Source: Croceicoccus ponticola (GTDB lineage Bacteria; Pseudomonadota; Alphaproteobacteria; Sphingomonadales; Sphingomonadaceae). Taken from it: a stretch of DNA of 64,000 nucleotides. The notes beneath the pieces were generated by a model. That model was not told where the DNA came from. It searched no databases and was given only the letters and a program-made list of their open reading frames with translations. Each line of letters opens with the position of its first letter. Position 1 is the stretch's first letter. The DNA is taken from assembly GCF_004004515.1 (NCBI RefSeq), contig NZ_RXOL01000004.1, positions 186,001 to 250,000 of the forward strand, given 5' to 3'. This document shows, piece by piece, positions 20,444-30,589 of the stretch. Position numbers and translations under genes: made by a program.

Positions 20444-21319
20444 CTAGCGCTCTTGTCCATCGCGGCCTTCGTCGGCGCGATGATATGTCGTGTCGGCCGC
20501 GCGCCCGCGCGGACCGTTGAAGTATTCCTGGATCCACGCATGGTCGGTCGCCAGCAGTTCGGGAATGGTCCCCACCGCGATGACCTTGTGGTCCGCCAGC
20601 ACCGCCACCCGGTCGCAGATCGCGTAAAGCGTATCGAGATCGTGCGTGATCAGAAAAACGGTAAGTCCCATCGTGTCCGCAAGTTCGCGCGTCAGATGAT
20701 CGAACGCAGCCGCGCCGATGGGGTCAAGGCCGGCGGTCGGTTCGTCGAGGAACAGCAGTTCGGGATCGAGCGCCAACGCCCTGGCAAGACCGGCGCGCTT
20801 GCGCATGCCGCCCGAAAGCTCGGAGGGATATTTGCTCGTCGCCTCTTCCGGCAGGCCCGACAAACGCACCTTGTACCGGGCGATTTCGTGCATCAGGTCG
20901 TTGGCGAGTTCGGGATAGAACTGTTTCAGCGGCACTTCGACGTTTTCCGCCACGGTCAGCGTCGAAAACAGCGCCCCGCCCTGGAACAGCACGCCCCAGC
21001 GCGACCGGATGTCGATATCCTCATCTTCCATCGCGTCGGTGATCGACTGGCCAAGCACGTCGATCGAGCCTTTTTCGGGAATCTGCAATCCGATGATCGA
21101 GCGCATCAGGACCGACTTGCCCGTCCCCGAACCGCCCACCACGCCAAGGATTTCACCGCGCCTGACCTTAAGCGACAGGTCTTCGTGCACGACCTGTTCG
21201 CCGAAGCGGTTGGTCAGGTTTTCGATCACGATCGGAAATTCGCCGGCAAATTGCGGCGGAACCTCGTGGGCCTCGTGATCGGCCTCATGCATCAGTTCGT
21301 CGGCGCGTTCGTTGCTCAT
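20444..21319 (-). CDS. MlaF-like ABC transporter ATP-binding protein
   Basis: Encodes 291 aa. Walker A VVGGSGTGKS lies near 61-70, the signature LSGGMRKRAGLARALALDP near 163-181, and Walker B ELLFLDEPTAGLDP directly after, with the H-loop ITHDLD. The KRAGLAR form after the signature is typical of the Mce-linked ATPases. It powers the permease encoded just upstream. The ATG at 21319 overlaps the permease stop (TGATG), so coupling is likely. The first 30 residues are an acidic extension (ELMHEADHEAHEV). Confidence 0.94.
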   Translation of the reverse strand: MSNERADELMHEADHEAHEVPPQFAGEFPIVIENLTNRFGEQVVHEDLSLKVRRGEILGVVGGSGTGKSVLMRSIIGLQIPEKGSIDVLGQSITDAMEDEDIDIRSRWGVLFQGGALFSTLTVAENVEVPLKQFYPELANDLMHEIARYKVRLSGLPEEATSKYPSELSGGMRKRAGLARALALDPELLFLDEPTAGLDPIGAAAFDHLTRELADTMGLTVFLITHDLDTLYAICDRVAVLADHKVIAVGTIPELLATDHAWIQEYFNGPRGRAADTTYHRADEGRDGQER

Positions 21320-22425
21320 CACGCCCAGCCGATTTCAGTGAAGAAGATCGCGAAAAACGCGTCCAGCACGATGACCATGAAGATCGCCTGCACCACCGCC
21401 AGCGTCGTGCGCAGGCCGACCTCCTCGGCATTGCCGGAAACCTGCATGCCTTGATAGCAGCCGCTCATAGCCACGATCAGGCCGAAGACCGGCGCCTTGA
21501 TCAGCCCCACCCAAAGATCGGTCATCGGCACGACTTCGCGAATGCGCGACAGGAACGTCCAGAACGGGATGTCGAGCGCGAAGTTGGCGATGAACGCGCC
21601 GCCGATGATGGCGATGACCGACGAATAGAAGCCCAGCACCGGCATCATCAGTACGGCGGCAAGGATGCGCGGCACGACCAGCCGTTCGATGGGCGACACG
21701 CCGATGGTGCGCATCGCGTCGACCTCTTCGGTCAGCTTCATCGTGCCGATCTGCGCGGCAAAGGCGCTGCCCGAACGGCCCGCGACCATGATCGCGGTCA
21801 TCAGCACGCCCAGTTCGCGCAAGGTCAGCCGCCCGGTGAGGTTGATCGTGTAGATTTCCGCCCCGAACTGCTGAAGCTGCACCGCGCCCTGTTGCGCGAT
21901 GACGATGCCGATCAGGAAGCTCATCAACCCGATGATGCCGAGCGATGACACGCCGACCAGTTCGAGCTGCCGCACCAGCGCAAGATGCGGGAAACGGCGC
22001 GGATGGCGGATCAAGGCACCAAAGGCCATGATCGTGAGGCCGAGAAAGGCCAGCATGTCCTTCACCCCGGTGGCGAATTCGGTGACCCGCTCACCGACCG
22101 CCTCGGGCACGCGTTCCAGCGCCTTGGGCCGGACGGGCGATATGGGTGCGGTGCTTTTCGCGTTGCTGACCGCCTCGATCAGCCGCTGCGCCTTGTCGCT
22201 GGCGCCTTCGATCTTCGCGTCAAGCTCAGTCGACGCGCGCCAGATCGACCAAGCGCCGACGGTGTCGATATCGCTCACCTTGCTGATGTCGATGGCGGCA
22301 AGCGTCGTCATCTCGCGCAGGCGCATGTCGAGCGGCGCGATGGAGGCCACCACAAGAGGCCCGCTGACGCGCAGGACTGGTCCCCCAGCGCCCTCTACCG
22401 TCTCGAAATCCGCCCAATTGCGCAT
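21319..22425 (-). CDS. MlaE-like ABC permease with N-terminal STAS-like domain
   Basis: Encodes 368 aa. The first 95 residues look like a STAS-type fold ([20 protein letters not shown] ... [17 protein letters not shown]). The MlaE permease domain follows from about 115, with the conserved [22 protein letters not shown] and [43 protein letters not shown]. MlaE is the membrane core of the phospholipid-trafficking ABC complex. In E. coli the STAS protein MlaB is separate; here it appears fused, as in many alphaproteobacteria. It is the first gene of the operon and is transcribed divergently from valS. Confidence 0.92.
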   Translation of the reverse strand: MRNWADFETVEGAGGPVLRVSGPLVVASIAPLDMRLREMTTLAAIDISKVSDIDTVGAWSIWRASTELDAKIEGASDKAQRLIEAVSNAKSTAPISPVRPKALERVPEAVGERVTEFATGVKDMLAFLGLTIMAFGALIRHPRRFPHLALVRQLELVGVSSLGIIGLMSFLIGIVIAQQGAVQLQQFGAEIYTINLTGRLTLRELGVLMTAIMVAGRSGSAFAAQIGTMKLTEEVDAMRTIGVSPIERLVVPRILAAVLMMPVLGFYSSVIAIIGGAFIANFALDIPFWTFLSRIREVVPMTDLWVGLIKAPVFGLIVAMSGCYQGMQVSGNAEEVGLRTTLAVVQAIFMVIVLDAFFAIFFTEIGWA

Positions 22426-22553
22426 ATGGCCAGCCTCATGGGCGAAAAACCTCTATTCGACAAGCGTATCCACTCGGCTTGTCCCGTGGCGGGGCGTCGC
22501 GGCGTCCGATCGCCACTTGCCCCGCCACATCGGCGCTGGCAAAGGCCACGACC

Positions 22554-25289
22554 ATGAGCGACAGCAGCGACACGACACCCGAAGCGGCCACCGAAACCGG
22601 ACTGGCCAAGACTTTCGATCCGGCCGGCATCGAAGCGAAGTGGTATGCGCATTGGGAACAGGGCGGCCTGTTCCGCCCCGCACGCCCCGACGCCGCGCCC
22701 TTCACCATCGTCAATCCGCCGCCCAACGTGACCGGATCGCTGCACATCGGCCACGCGCTCGACAACACGTTGCAGGACATCGTGATCCGTTACGAACGGA
22801 TGCGGGGCAAGGACGCGCTGTGGGTCGTGGGCACCGACCATGCGGGCATCGCAACGCAGATGGTGGTGGAACGCAACCTGAATTCCCAAGGGGTCAAGCG
22901 CACCGACATGACGCGCGACGAATTCCTTGCCCATGTCTGGGAATGGAAAGCGGAATCGGGCGGCACGATCACGCGTCAGCTGCGCCGGCTCGGCTGTTCG
23001 ATGGACTGGAGCCGCGAGCAGTTCACGATGGACCCGCACTTTACCAAGGCGGTGGTGAAGGTCTTCGTCGACCTGTTCAACAAGGGCCTCATCTATCGCG
23101 ACAAGCGGCTGGTGAACTGGGACCCGGCGCTGAAGACCGCGATTTCCGACCTGGAGGTCGAAACGCGCGAGGTTCAGGGCGGCTTCTGGCACTTCCGCTA
23201 TCCGCTGGCGGATGGCGTGACGCTGGATTCGGGACAGGATTACATCGAGGTCGCCACCACGCGGCCCGAAACGATGCTGGCCGACATGGCGGTCGCGGTT
23301 CACCCCGACGACGAACGTTATCGCTCTGTCATCGGCAAGGATATCCTGCAGCCTATCACGGGCCGCCGGTTCCGCATCGTCGCGGACGAACACGCCGACC
23401 CGGAACTGGGTTCGGGCGCGGTGAAGATCACGCCGGGGCACGACTTCAACGACTTTGACGTCGGCAGGCGCGCCGGGATCGCAGCGGGCGACATGCTCAA
23501 CATGCTCGATGGCGAAGCGCGCGTGGTGCAGACCGCCGACGGGCTGATCCCGGAAAACTATCTGGGCATGGACCGGTTCGAGGCGCGCGACATGATCGTC
23601 GCCGAAATGAAATCGCTGGGCTTCCTGATCTCGCACGTGACGCGCGACAAGGAAGGCAACGAGACCGAGCACGACGCCGAACCGCGCACGATCCAGACGC
23701 CCTATGGCGACCGCGGCGGCGTGGTCATCGAACCGTGGCTGACCGACCAATGGTACGTCGACGCCGAAACGCTCGCCCAGCCGCCGATGCAGGCGGTTCG
23801 CGACGGCCGGATCGAGATCGTGCCCAAGACGTGGGAAAAGACGTTCTTCAACTGGATGGAAAACATCCAGCCTTGGTGCGTCTCGCGGCAGTTGTGGTGG
23901 GGGCACCAGATCCCGGCGTGGTATGCCGACGGCGGCAAAGTCTTCGTCGCGCAGACCGAGGAAGAGGCGCAGGCCATGGCGGGCAGCAAGACGCTAACCC
24001 GCGACCCCGACGTGCTCGACACTTGGTTCTCCAGCGCGCTCTGGCCCTTTGCCACGCTCGGCTGGCCCGATGACACCGAACTGGTACGCAAGCACTACCC
24101 CAACGATCTGCTCATTTCCGGCTTCGACATCCTGTTCTTCTGGGATGCGCGCATGGCGATGCAGGGGATGGAGTTCATGGGTGAAGTCCCGTGGAAGAAG
24201 CTCTATCTCCACGGGCTTGTCCGCGCGGCCGACGGCGCAAAGATGTCGAAGTCCAAGGGCAATGTCGTCGATCCATTGGGCCTGATCGAGCAGTACGGCG
24301 CCGATGCGCTGCGCTTTTTCATGGCCGCAATGGAAAGTCAGGGCCGCGACGTCAAAATGGACGAGCGCCGGGTCGAAGGTTACCGCAACTTCGCGACCAA
24401 GCTGTGGAACGCCGCGCGGTTCTGCCAGTCCAATGGCATCGGCGCATCGGCCACGCTGGCGGCCCCCGTGGCCACCAGCGCCGTCAACAAGTGGATCATC
24501 GGCGAAGTCGTCGAAACCGCGGCCGCGCTGGATCAGGCGATGGCCGACCTGCGCTTCGACGCGGCGGCGAACACGATCTACCACTTTGTCTGGGACCAGT
24601 TCTGCGACTGGTACATCGAACTGGTAAAGGGCAACTTCGACGAGGAAACCAAGACCGTCGCGGGCTGGGTGCTCGACCAGATCCTCGTCATGCTGCACCC
24701 GTTCATGCCGTTCATTACCGAGGAATTGTGGCACGCGCAGGCCGCCGTATCTGGCAGCGAGCGCCCCTACGAACTCATCATCGCGAAATGGCCCGAACCT
24801 GCCGCCACCGTCGATGCCGCGGCCAAGGCCGAGGTCGAATGGCTCATCGCCCTCACTTCCGCCCTGCGCGGCGCGAAGAACGAGCTTGGCCTTGCCCCCG
24901 GCGCAAAGCTTGAGGCTTGGCTGACCAGCACGGCAGGTCCGGCGCACGGGATCATCGAACGCAACTTCCCTGCGATCGACCGGGTCGCGCGGCTGTCGGC
25001 GGTGCATTTCGAACAGGCGCCCGCTGGTGCCGCGATGCAGGTCAACGTGGGCGAGGACACCTTCGTCATCCCGCTCGAAGGGTTGATCGACGTCGACGCC
25101 GAAAAGGCCCGGCTGACCAAGGCGCGCATCGTGTCGGAAAAGGAACGCGACAGCCTCGCCAAGCGGCTGGAAAACCCCAGCTTCGTCGAACGCGCCAAGC
25201 CAGAGGCAGTCGACAAGGCCCGCGCCGATCATGCGCACCACGCCGCCGAAGTCGAACGGCTGGGTGCGGCGCTGGAACGGTTGGGCTGA
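22554..25289 (+). CDS. valS: Valyl-tRNA synthetase
   Basis: Encodes 911 aa. It has the class I HIGH motif in [14 protein letters not shown] near 57-70, the editing CP1 domain in the middle, the KMSKSKGN motif near 563, the anticodon-binding domain ([13 protein letters not shown]) and a C-terminal coiled coil ending in [15 protein letters not shown]. It charges tRNA(Val) and edits misactivated threonine. I chose the ATG at 22554 ([11 protein letters not shown]) because the longer form from 22479 reaches back into the promoter region of the divergent mla-like operon. queE follows immediately, in one operon. Confidence 0.98.
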   Translation: MSDSSDTTPEAATETGLAKTFDPAGIEAKWYAHWEQGGLFRPARPDAAPFTIVNPPPNVTGSLHIGHALDNTLQDIVIRYERMRGKDALWVVGTDHAGIATQMVVERNLNSQGVKRTDMTRDEFLAHVWEWKAESGGTITRQLRRLGCSMDWSREQFTMDPHFTKAVVKVFVDLFNKGLIYRDKRLVNWDPALKTAISDLEVETREVQGGFWHFRYPLADGVTLDSGQDYIEVATTRPETMLADMAVAVHPDDERYRSVIGKDILQPITGRRFRIVADEHADPELGSGAVKITPGHDFNDFDVGRRAGIAAGDMLNMLDGEARVVQTADGLIPENYLGMDRFEARDMIVAEMKSLGFLISHVTRDKEGNETEHDAEPRTIQTPYGDRGGVVIEPWLTDQWYVDAETLAQPPMQAVRDGRIEIVPKTWEKTFFNWMENIQPWCVSRQLWWGHQIPAWYADGGKVFVAQTEEEAQAMAGSKTLTRDPDVLDTWFSSALWPFATLGWPDDTELVRKHYPNDLLISGFDILFFWDARMAMQGMEFMGEVPWKKLYLHGLVRAADGAKMSKSKGNVVDPLGLIEQYGADALRFFMAAMESQGRDVKMDERRVEGYRNFATKLWNAARFCQSNGIGASATLAAPVATSAVNKWIIGEVVETAAALDQAMADLRFDAAANTIYHFVWDQFCDWYIELVKGNFDEETKTVAGWVLDQILVMLHPFMPFITEELWHAQAAVSGSERPYELIIAKWPEPAATVDAAAKAEVEWLIALTSALRGAKNELGLAPGAKLEAWLTSTAGPAHGIIERNFPAIDRVARLSAVHFEQAPAGAAMQVNVGEDTFVIPLEGLIDVDAEKARLTKARIVSEKERDSLAKRLENPSFVERAKPEAVDKARADHAHHAAEVERLGAALERLG

Positions 25290-26036
25290 ATGACGCTCAC
25301 GCTCGCCACCACCGTTCCGGGCGAGCCTGAGATCTTCGCCTCGCTACAGGGTGAAGGGCCGTCGATCGGGCGGCCCGTCGCCTTTGTCCGGCTGTCGCGC
25401 TGCAACCTTGCCTGCACATGGTGCGACACGGCCTATACCTGGCATTTCGAAGGCGATAACCGGCCCCACCGCGACGGCGTGGCGTTCGACCGCAGTGCCA
25501 ATCAGGTCGTGCTGGACGAAACCGAGGTCGCCGCCCGCATTGCGGCGCTGGGACAAAGTCGGCTGGTCATCACCGGCGGCGAGCCCTTGTTGCAGGGCCC
25601 TGCGCTGGCCAAGATGCTGGAGCATCTCGATACCATCGCACCGGGCATGCAGGTCGAGATCGAAACCAACGGCACGGTGCGGCCTACGGCCCGGCTGGAC
25701 GTGCGGGTGGACCAGTACAACGTCAGCCCCAAACTCCCGCACAGCGGCAACCCGGCGACCCTCGCGCTGATACCCGAAATGCTGGATTTCTGGGCCGACG
25801 ACCCGCGCGCCTTCCTGAAATTCGTGGTCTCCGAACCGGCCGACCTCGACGAAGTCACGGCGTTGATCGAAGCCCATCGCCACCCCAAGGATCGCGTTTT
25901 CGTCATGCCCGAAGGCACCGACAGCATAACTCTGCGCGAGCGGGAAAGATGGCTGGCGGACGCGGCGCTGGAACGCGGGCTACGCATGACGGACCGGCTG
26001 CATATTCACCTTTATGGCGATACGCGCGGGACTTGA
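25290..26036 (+). CDS. queE: 7-carboxy-7-deazaguanine synthase
   Basis: Encodes 248 aa of the radical SAM superfamily. The Cx3Cx2C iron-sulfur motif is in RCNLACTWCDTAYTW at about 37-51, with the GGEPLLQ motif near 94. EIFASLQGEGPSIGRP at the N-terminus is the QueE signature. It converts 6-carboxytetrahydropterin to CDG in queuosine precursor synthesis. The ATG directly abuts the valS stop (TGAATG), so the two are co-transcribed. Other que genes are not in the window. Confidence 0.95.
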   Translation: MTLTLATTVPGEPEIFASLQGEGPSIGRPVAFVRLSRCNLACTWCDTAYTWHFEGDNRPHRDGVAFDRSANQVVLDETEVAARIAALGQSRLVITGGEPLLQGPALAKMLEHLDTIAPGMQVEIETNGTVRPTARLDVRVDQYNVSPKLPHSGNPATLALIPEMLDFWADDPRAFLKFVVSEPADLDEVTALIEAHRHPKDRVFVMPEGTDSITLRERERWLADAALERGLRMTDRLHIHLYGDTRGT

Positions 26037-26128
26037 AGGGGAATGGGGGGCTGGCGCGACGGTTGCGGAATTTCGCCGACCTTCATCAGTCCGCAGAAAC
26101 CTTCCCCACAAATCGATGCGCGATATGG

Positions 26129-27151
26129 TCAGCGATGAACGATCGACACCAGACAGCCGGGGTCCGCGTCCGTCATTTCGACCGTAGCAGACAATTGCGC
26201 AGCAAGCGCATTGACGATCCCGGTGCCCAGCCCGGGCTTGCCGCTATCGTTTCCGCCTGCAAGGCCAATTCCATCGTCCGCCACCGTCAATACCCACCCA
26301 TCGTCTTGCGAATGAAAACCGACCTTGATCGCGCCCTTCGATGAAGGGTCCGGATAGGCATGTTTGAGGGAATTGATTACGAGCTCGGTGACGATCAATC
26401 CCATGCTTACGGACTTCTCGGCGGTTGTGACGCTCTCGTCCGCTTCAACCGTCAATGACAGCAATTCTGGCTCGGCGATCATCGATGCTCCGATGCTGGA
26501 GCACAAATCGGTAAAATAATGGCGCAAGCGCACCTCTCCGGTGGCTGTCGATGCGAGTTGCCGTTGCAGAGTGGCTATGGACATGACCCGATGATGAGCA
26601 TCGCGCAAATGTCCGCGCGCTTCTTCTGATTGAACGCTACGCACCCGCTGCATGAGAACGCTGGCGATGATTTGAAGGCTGTTTGCGACGCGGTGGTTCA
26701 GTTCCTGAACCAGCACATGCTTCTCTTGAAGAAGCGCGTCATTCTCGCGTCGAGCCTTTCGGGCTTCCGTGATGTCGGTCAACGCCATGACGATGCGCGG
26801 AGCGTCGTGGTCACTCTGGTCCAGAACATGGGCATTGACGATCAAGCAGCGCACTGACTCGCCATCCCGCTTGAAGTCCATTTCGTAGGCATCGATTGCG
26901 GCTTTCCCGGCGGCCGTCGCCGAGAGAAGTGACCGCAACTGAGGAATATCCCATTCGCCATCACCAAGGCTGAAAAGCACCATCCCGGCGGCAGTTTTTG
27001 GATCGATCGAAAAACTACGACAGAAAGAACCGCTGGCGGCTTGGACGATCAGTGCGTCGTCAAGCAGTATCAGCGGCGTACTGGAAGACATGACGAGCGC
27101 CATGCCAAGGCTGCTCGCCGACTCGGGACTCATTGGCGTAAATAATTCCAT
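26129..27151 (-). CDS. Soluble PAS-HisKA_2 sensor histidine kinase
   Basis: Encodes 340 aa. A PAS-like domain spans about 18-130 (LILLDDALIVQAASGSF ... MALTDITEARKA). The HisKA_2 dimerisation helix carries the phospho-acceptor H153 in ELNHRVANSLQI, and an HATPase_c domain follows with N-box VTELVINSLKHAYPD, G1 DDGIGL and G2 GLGTGIVNALA. There is no membrane segment, so it senses a cytoplasmic signal. The PAS domain lacks an evident LOV cysteine motif. No response regulator is adjacent; kinases of this family often feed the alphaproteobacterial general stress or cell-cycle networks. The ATG at 27151 is the most likely start. Confidence 0.88.
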   Translation of the reverse strand: MELFTPMSPESASSLGMALVMSSSTPLILLDDALIVQAASGSFCRSFSIDPKTAAGMVLFSLGDGEWDIPQLRSLLSATAAGKAAIDAYEMDFKRDGESVRCLIVNAHVLDQSDHDAPRIVMALTDITEARKARRENDALLQEKHVLVQELNHRVANSLQIIASVLMQRVRSVQSEEARGHLRDAHHRVMSIATLQRQLASTATGEVRLRHYFTDLCSSIGASMIAEPELLSLTVEADESVTTAEKSVSMGLIVTELVINSLKHAYPDPSSKGAIKVGFHSQDDGWVLTVADDGIGLAGGNDSGKPGLGTGIVNALAAQLSATVEMTDADPGCLVSIVHR

Positions 27152-27548
27152 GGCCGCAGCCTTCGGAGGCCGGAGACTCGCGGTGCGAAAGCCATACCCG
27201 GCGCTCGCTATGTAGTTGAATTGTCCCGGCGAACACGGGAACACACGGACCCTAGCACATAAGGAACGCAGGTGCCGCATGCCAAATCGAGGTTGGGCAG
27301 GAGAGGGCGACAGGGCGAATGTCAGCTTCCCGCGCCATCCCGGTCAATCGCCCGGTCGCCCGCCGATTTCGCTGTCCTACAAACACCTGCAGCGTCATCA
27401 TCCACGCCGCTCTTTGTCATCGTCGAACTTCGCCGCAAACCTGTCACCCGCAACCGGACAGGCCGAAACCCAGCCTTCACGCAGGTTTCAAGCACCGAAC
27501 GCAGGGTGACACCGTGTCGCCTTTGTCACCTTTTGGCTTGAGCACTCA
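27152..27548. other. 397-bp intergenic region without a convincing gene
   Basis: Lies between the kinase and HerA-type ATPase genes, both on the minus strand. Short overlapping open frames on the + strand look like noise: low hydrophobic order, many Arg/Pro/Ser, no ribosome binding sites. A 7-bp inverted repeat GGTGACA-N12-TGTCACC at 27505-27530 is followed by TTTT on the + strand. No + strand gene precedes it, so its role is unclear. The region probably holds the kinase promoter and the ATPase 3' end. Confidence 0.4.
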
Positions 27549-29693
27549 TCAACGATGCTGCGCCCGCCACCGCGTGACGATGCGATCCACCGCTTCTTCC
27601 TCGCCGCCGCTTTCGTTCCACAATTCGCTGAAGCTGGGATCTTCGGATGCCGGGCGCTTGTGTTCGTCGAGATCGTCGAACGTCACGCGCATCGGGATCG
27701 CGGTGCCTTCGCCGCAGACGATGCATTCGCGGTTGCGCAGGGCCGGGATCGTGTCGAGAAAGCCGCGCGCACCTTCGGGCATGGCCGCTTTCACGAAGTC
27801 CTGATCTCGTTCGTTGTTCAATCGCATGGCAAGGATCGTGCCGCACTGCGACAGCACGCCTTCGGCCAGATCGGACGGTCGCTGGGTGATGAGACCCAGC
27901 GAAATGCCATATTTACGGCCTTCCTTGGCGATGCGCGACAGGATGCGACCGACGCTGGAACTGTCCGCGTTCTTTTCGTTGGGCACATAACGGTGCGCTT
28001 CTTCGCAGACGAGCAGGATGGGGCGCGTCTTTTCGTCGCGGCCCCAGATCGCAAAGTCGAACACCATGCGCGACAACATCGCGACCACGGTGCTGGTGAT
28101 TTCCGACGGCACGCCCGAAACGTCGATGATGGAGATCGGCTTGCCGTTGCTGGGCATGCGGAACAGTCGCTGGATCACCTCGCTCATCGTATCGGCGACA
28201 AGCATGCCGCTGAACATGAACTGGTAACGCGGGTCGGCCTTGATCTCCTCGATCTTGGTTTTCACGCGCAGGAACGGGGCGGTATTCGTCGCTTTGTCCA
28301 GCCTGCCCATCTCGTCCTGAATCGCGTTCGTCAGGTCCGACAAAAGGTAGGGGATCGGCGAATCGACCGTCAGTCGGCTCATCTGGTCGGCCATGCGGTT
28401 TTTCGCACGGGCCTTGAGCAGGCACTTGGAAAGAATGTCGAGGTCGGACTGCCGGTCGGTCCCCTTGTTGGTGACGAAGACCTCGCAATGCTCCTCGAAG
28501 TTCATCAGCCAATACGGCACTTTCAGGTTGCCGACGTCGAGAATCTGGCCCGTGCCCCGGAACGCGGCGGAATATTCGCCGTGCGGGTCGATCATCATGA
28601 TGTGCCCTTCGGGCGCGGCTTCGACGATGCGATGCAGGATCAGCGCGGCGCTGGTCGATTTACCGGTACCGGTCGAACCCAAGAGCGCGAAGTGCTTGCC
28701 CAGCATGGCATCGATATACAGGCCGGCGCGGATGTCCTTGGTCGGGAAGACCTTGCCGATCTGGATGTTGGCCCGCCCGTCGGACGCATAGACTTGCGCA
28801 AGGTCGGCGTTGGTCGCGGCAAATACCTCTGCGCCGGGCACCGGATAATGCGTGATGCCACGGGTGAAGTTGCGGATGCGGCCGGTCAGCTTTTCTTCCT
28901 GCCCTTCGCCGAGGAAGTCGATCTCGGCGATGATCTCGCCGGTCGCGCGGTCCAGCGACTGTGTCCGGACGCTGGCGAGCAGCCAGATCTGCCCGACGCG
29001 GACCTTGATCTGGCTGCCGACAAGGCCGGCAAGCCTGACCGAGGGATCGAATTCGCCGGCGCATTCGGCCAGCCGTTTGGGATCGAGCACAGCGCGCGAC
29101 GACGAACCGGCGATCTGCAGCACTTCGCCGATGGCGATATGCGCGGTGGTCTTGCGGCTTTCTGGCGCTTCAACGTGACTTTCGTCGCCATCCCCACCGA
29201 CCGCAGGCTCCTGCTCCGGTTCTGGCGCGCGGGCGTATGCCGGGGTTTCGCGAACGACGGGGTCGGGGTCCGCGGGGGGCGAAGGTACCTTTACCGGCCT
29301 TGATTCGGCGGCGAACCCGCCCGGAGGAGCCGGCGGATCGATCGGACGCTGACGCTCCTGCTGTTCGGAATGGGCGGGCGCAGCGGATCGCTCGGAAGGT
29401 GGTGCCGGCGGTGCGATCGAATGGCCGTATGCGGGGGCTGACGATGGCGAGGCACCGGCGCCTGATTGCTGAGGCATATCGGTGCCATGATCGCTCGGCG
29501 GACCCGGAGGCTCGATCGACGGCGGCGCGACGTCGGGCGGCGATGCGAAGCGTTCGGCGCCCTGCGGCGGGGGCGCGCGGTCTTGCGGCGCGGCGTCCGC
29601 CTCTTCGCTGATGGAGCGGCGATCGCCCGGGGCAACCCGTTCGAACGGGCGACGGAAAGGATGACCGCCGGGAAACCGGTTCATGTCGTTCAT
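27549..29693 (-). CDS. HerA/DUF87-type ATPase with proline-rich disordered N-terminus
   Basis: Encodes 714 aa. Residues 1-185 are low-complexity and rich in Pro, Ala, Ser and acidic residues, probably disordered. A HAS-barrel-like beta domain (about 186-315) and a P-loop ATPase follow, with Walker A ALLGSTGTGKST at 337-347. Walker B is within ILLVCEEAHRYVP near 560, and the later segment ISLGLITQRPSDL is as in HerA. HerA-family hexamers are DNA translocases that usually work with the NurA nuclease, which is not next to this gene. I chose the ATG at 29693 because AAGAGG lies 9 nt upstream; an ATG at 29735 has no clear site. Its job in this lineage is unknown to me. Confidence 0.85.
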   Translation of the reverse strand: MNDMNRFPGGHPFRRPFERVAPGDRRSISEEADAAPQDRAPPPQGAERFASPPDVAPPSIEPPGPPSDHGTDMPQQSGAGASPSSAPAYGHSIAPPAPPSERSAAPAHSEQQERQRPIDPPAPPGGFAAESRPVKVPSPPADPDPVVRETPAYARAPEPEQEPAVGGDGDESHVEAPESRKTTAHIAIGEVLQIAGSSSRAVLDPKRLAECAGEFDPSVRLAGLVGSQIKVRVGQIWLLASVRTQSLDRATGEIIAEIDFLGEGQEEKLTGRIRNFTRGITHYPVPGAEVFAATNADLAQVYASDGRANIQIGKVFPTKDIRAGLYIDAMLGKHFALLGSTGTGKSTSAALILHRIVEAAPEGHIMMIDPHGEYSAAFRGTGQILDVGNLKVPYWLMNFEEHCEVFVTNKGTDRQSDLDILSKCLLKARAKNRMADQMSRLTVDSPIPYLLSDLTNAIQDEMGRLDKATNTAPFLRVKTKIEEIKADPRYQFMFSGMLVADTMSEVIQRLFRMPSNGKPISIIDVSGVPSEITSTVVAMLSRMVFDFAIWGRDEKTRPILLVCEEAHRYVPNEKNADSSSVGRILSRIAKEGRKYGISLGLITQRPSDLAEGVLSQCGTILAMRLNNERDQDFVKAAMPEGARGFLDTIPALRNRECIVCGEGTAIPMRVTFDDLDEHKRPASEDPSFSELWNESGGEEEAVDRIVTRWRAQHR

Positions 29694-29810
29694 GTGCGCG
29701 CGCCTCTTGTCATGCCGCAGGTTCTTGTCCGGCATCCTAGGGCGACAGGGTTAACGTGACGCTAAAGTCATAGCTGGGCTGTCATCACGCGACGCCGACC
29801 GGAAACCCGA

Positions 29811-30584
29811 TCAGGCCAGCGCGAACAGCCTGCCCGCGACCCAGCCCATCCCGACCGACAAAAGGACCGCGGCAATGCCGTAAAGCAGCGCGTCCTCGTG
29901 GCTCCAGACTTCGATCGCGCGTTCGAAGCCGCGCTTGGCGACCGTGACCTCACTGGTGGCCGAAGCAACCACGCGGCCATCCCTTACAGCGAAAGTCTCG
30001 GCGCGATAGCGTCCGGTGATCACGTTCGACGGCAGGGGAATGCGGGCCTGGTAAAGCACGCCCTGGCTGATCGTCACCCCGGTTTCGTCCTGCCGGTAAA
30101 GACCACCTGCCACCCGCTTTTTGACCAGCCCAGCGGCAAAATGGTCCTGCTCCGACTGCTCTATGGATCCGATCGGCGACAGTTGCAGCCAGTCGAGCCC
30201 CAGTTCGTAGATAGCCCGCGTCTTTGCGTCGGTCACATCGTCCAGCGGACGCGAGCTGGCCAGCGCATAGAACGACGGGGCAGAGCGATAAGAAGCGTTG
30301 TCGGCATTGATCCACATGCCCAGCCGCCGCTTCTTTTCGCGCAACGAGATCGCCTGACTCGGCCCCTTTAGCACGACGATGATATCGTAGTTGGCGCCCT
30401 GTGCCGCGCGCGTGCCGTCGGGTTGCAGGACCGCGCCGTAAAGCAGCAGGTCGGCGCCGGTAAATCCCGTGCGCACGACGACTTCGTGCTGCGAGATTTC
30501 GGGAACGAGGATGGGATCGCGGGCCGCGGTGGAGCAGGCGAGCACCGCTCCCAGCACGGCGATCCGGACAAGGAGCCGCCGCAT
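29811..30584 (-). CDS. TIGR02186-family protein, partner of TauE/SafE permease
   Basis: Encodes 257 aa. There is an N-terminal signal peptide (about 1-21), a periplasmic beta-rich domain with HEVVVRTGFTGADLLLYGAVLQ and YDIIVVLKGP, and one C-terminal membrane helix (about 234-255). This pattern matches the uncharacterised TIGR02186 family, which in alphaproteobacteria is found next to a TauE/SafE permease, exactly as here. The ATG at 30584 lies 5 bp after the permease stop. It may be an external partner of the exporter, for example in sulfur-anion efflux, but this is inference from gene neighbourhood. Confidence 0.82.
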   Translation of the reverse strand: MRRLLVRIAVLGAVLACSTAARDPILVPEISQHEVVVRTGFTGADLLLYGAVLQPDGTRAAQGANYDIIVVLKGPSQAISLREKKRRLGMWINADNASYRSAPSFYALASSRPLDDVTDAKTRAIYELGLDWLQLSPIGSIEQSEQDHFAAGLVKKRVAGGLYRQDETGVTISQGVLYQARIPLPSNVITGRYRAETFAVRDGRVVASATSEVTVAKRGFERAIEVWSHEDALLYGIAAVLLSVGMGWVAGRLFALA

Positions 30585-30589
30585 CCCGA

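Noticed and set aside
27216..27541. Overlapping small open frames on the + strand between the kinase and HerA genes
   Set aside because: No ribosome binding sites, Arg/Pro/Ser-rich random-looking products, and three frames open at once, as expected from GC-rich non-coding DNA.
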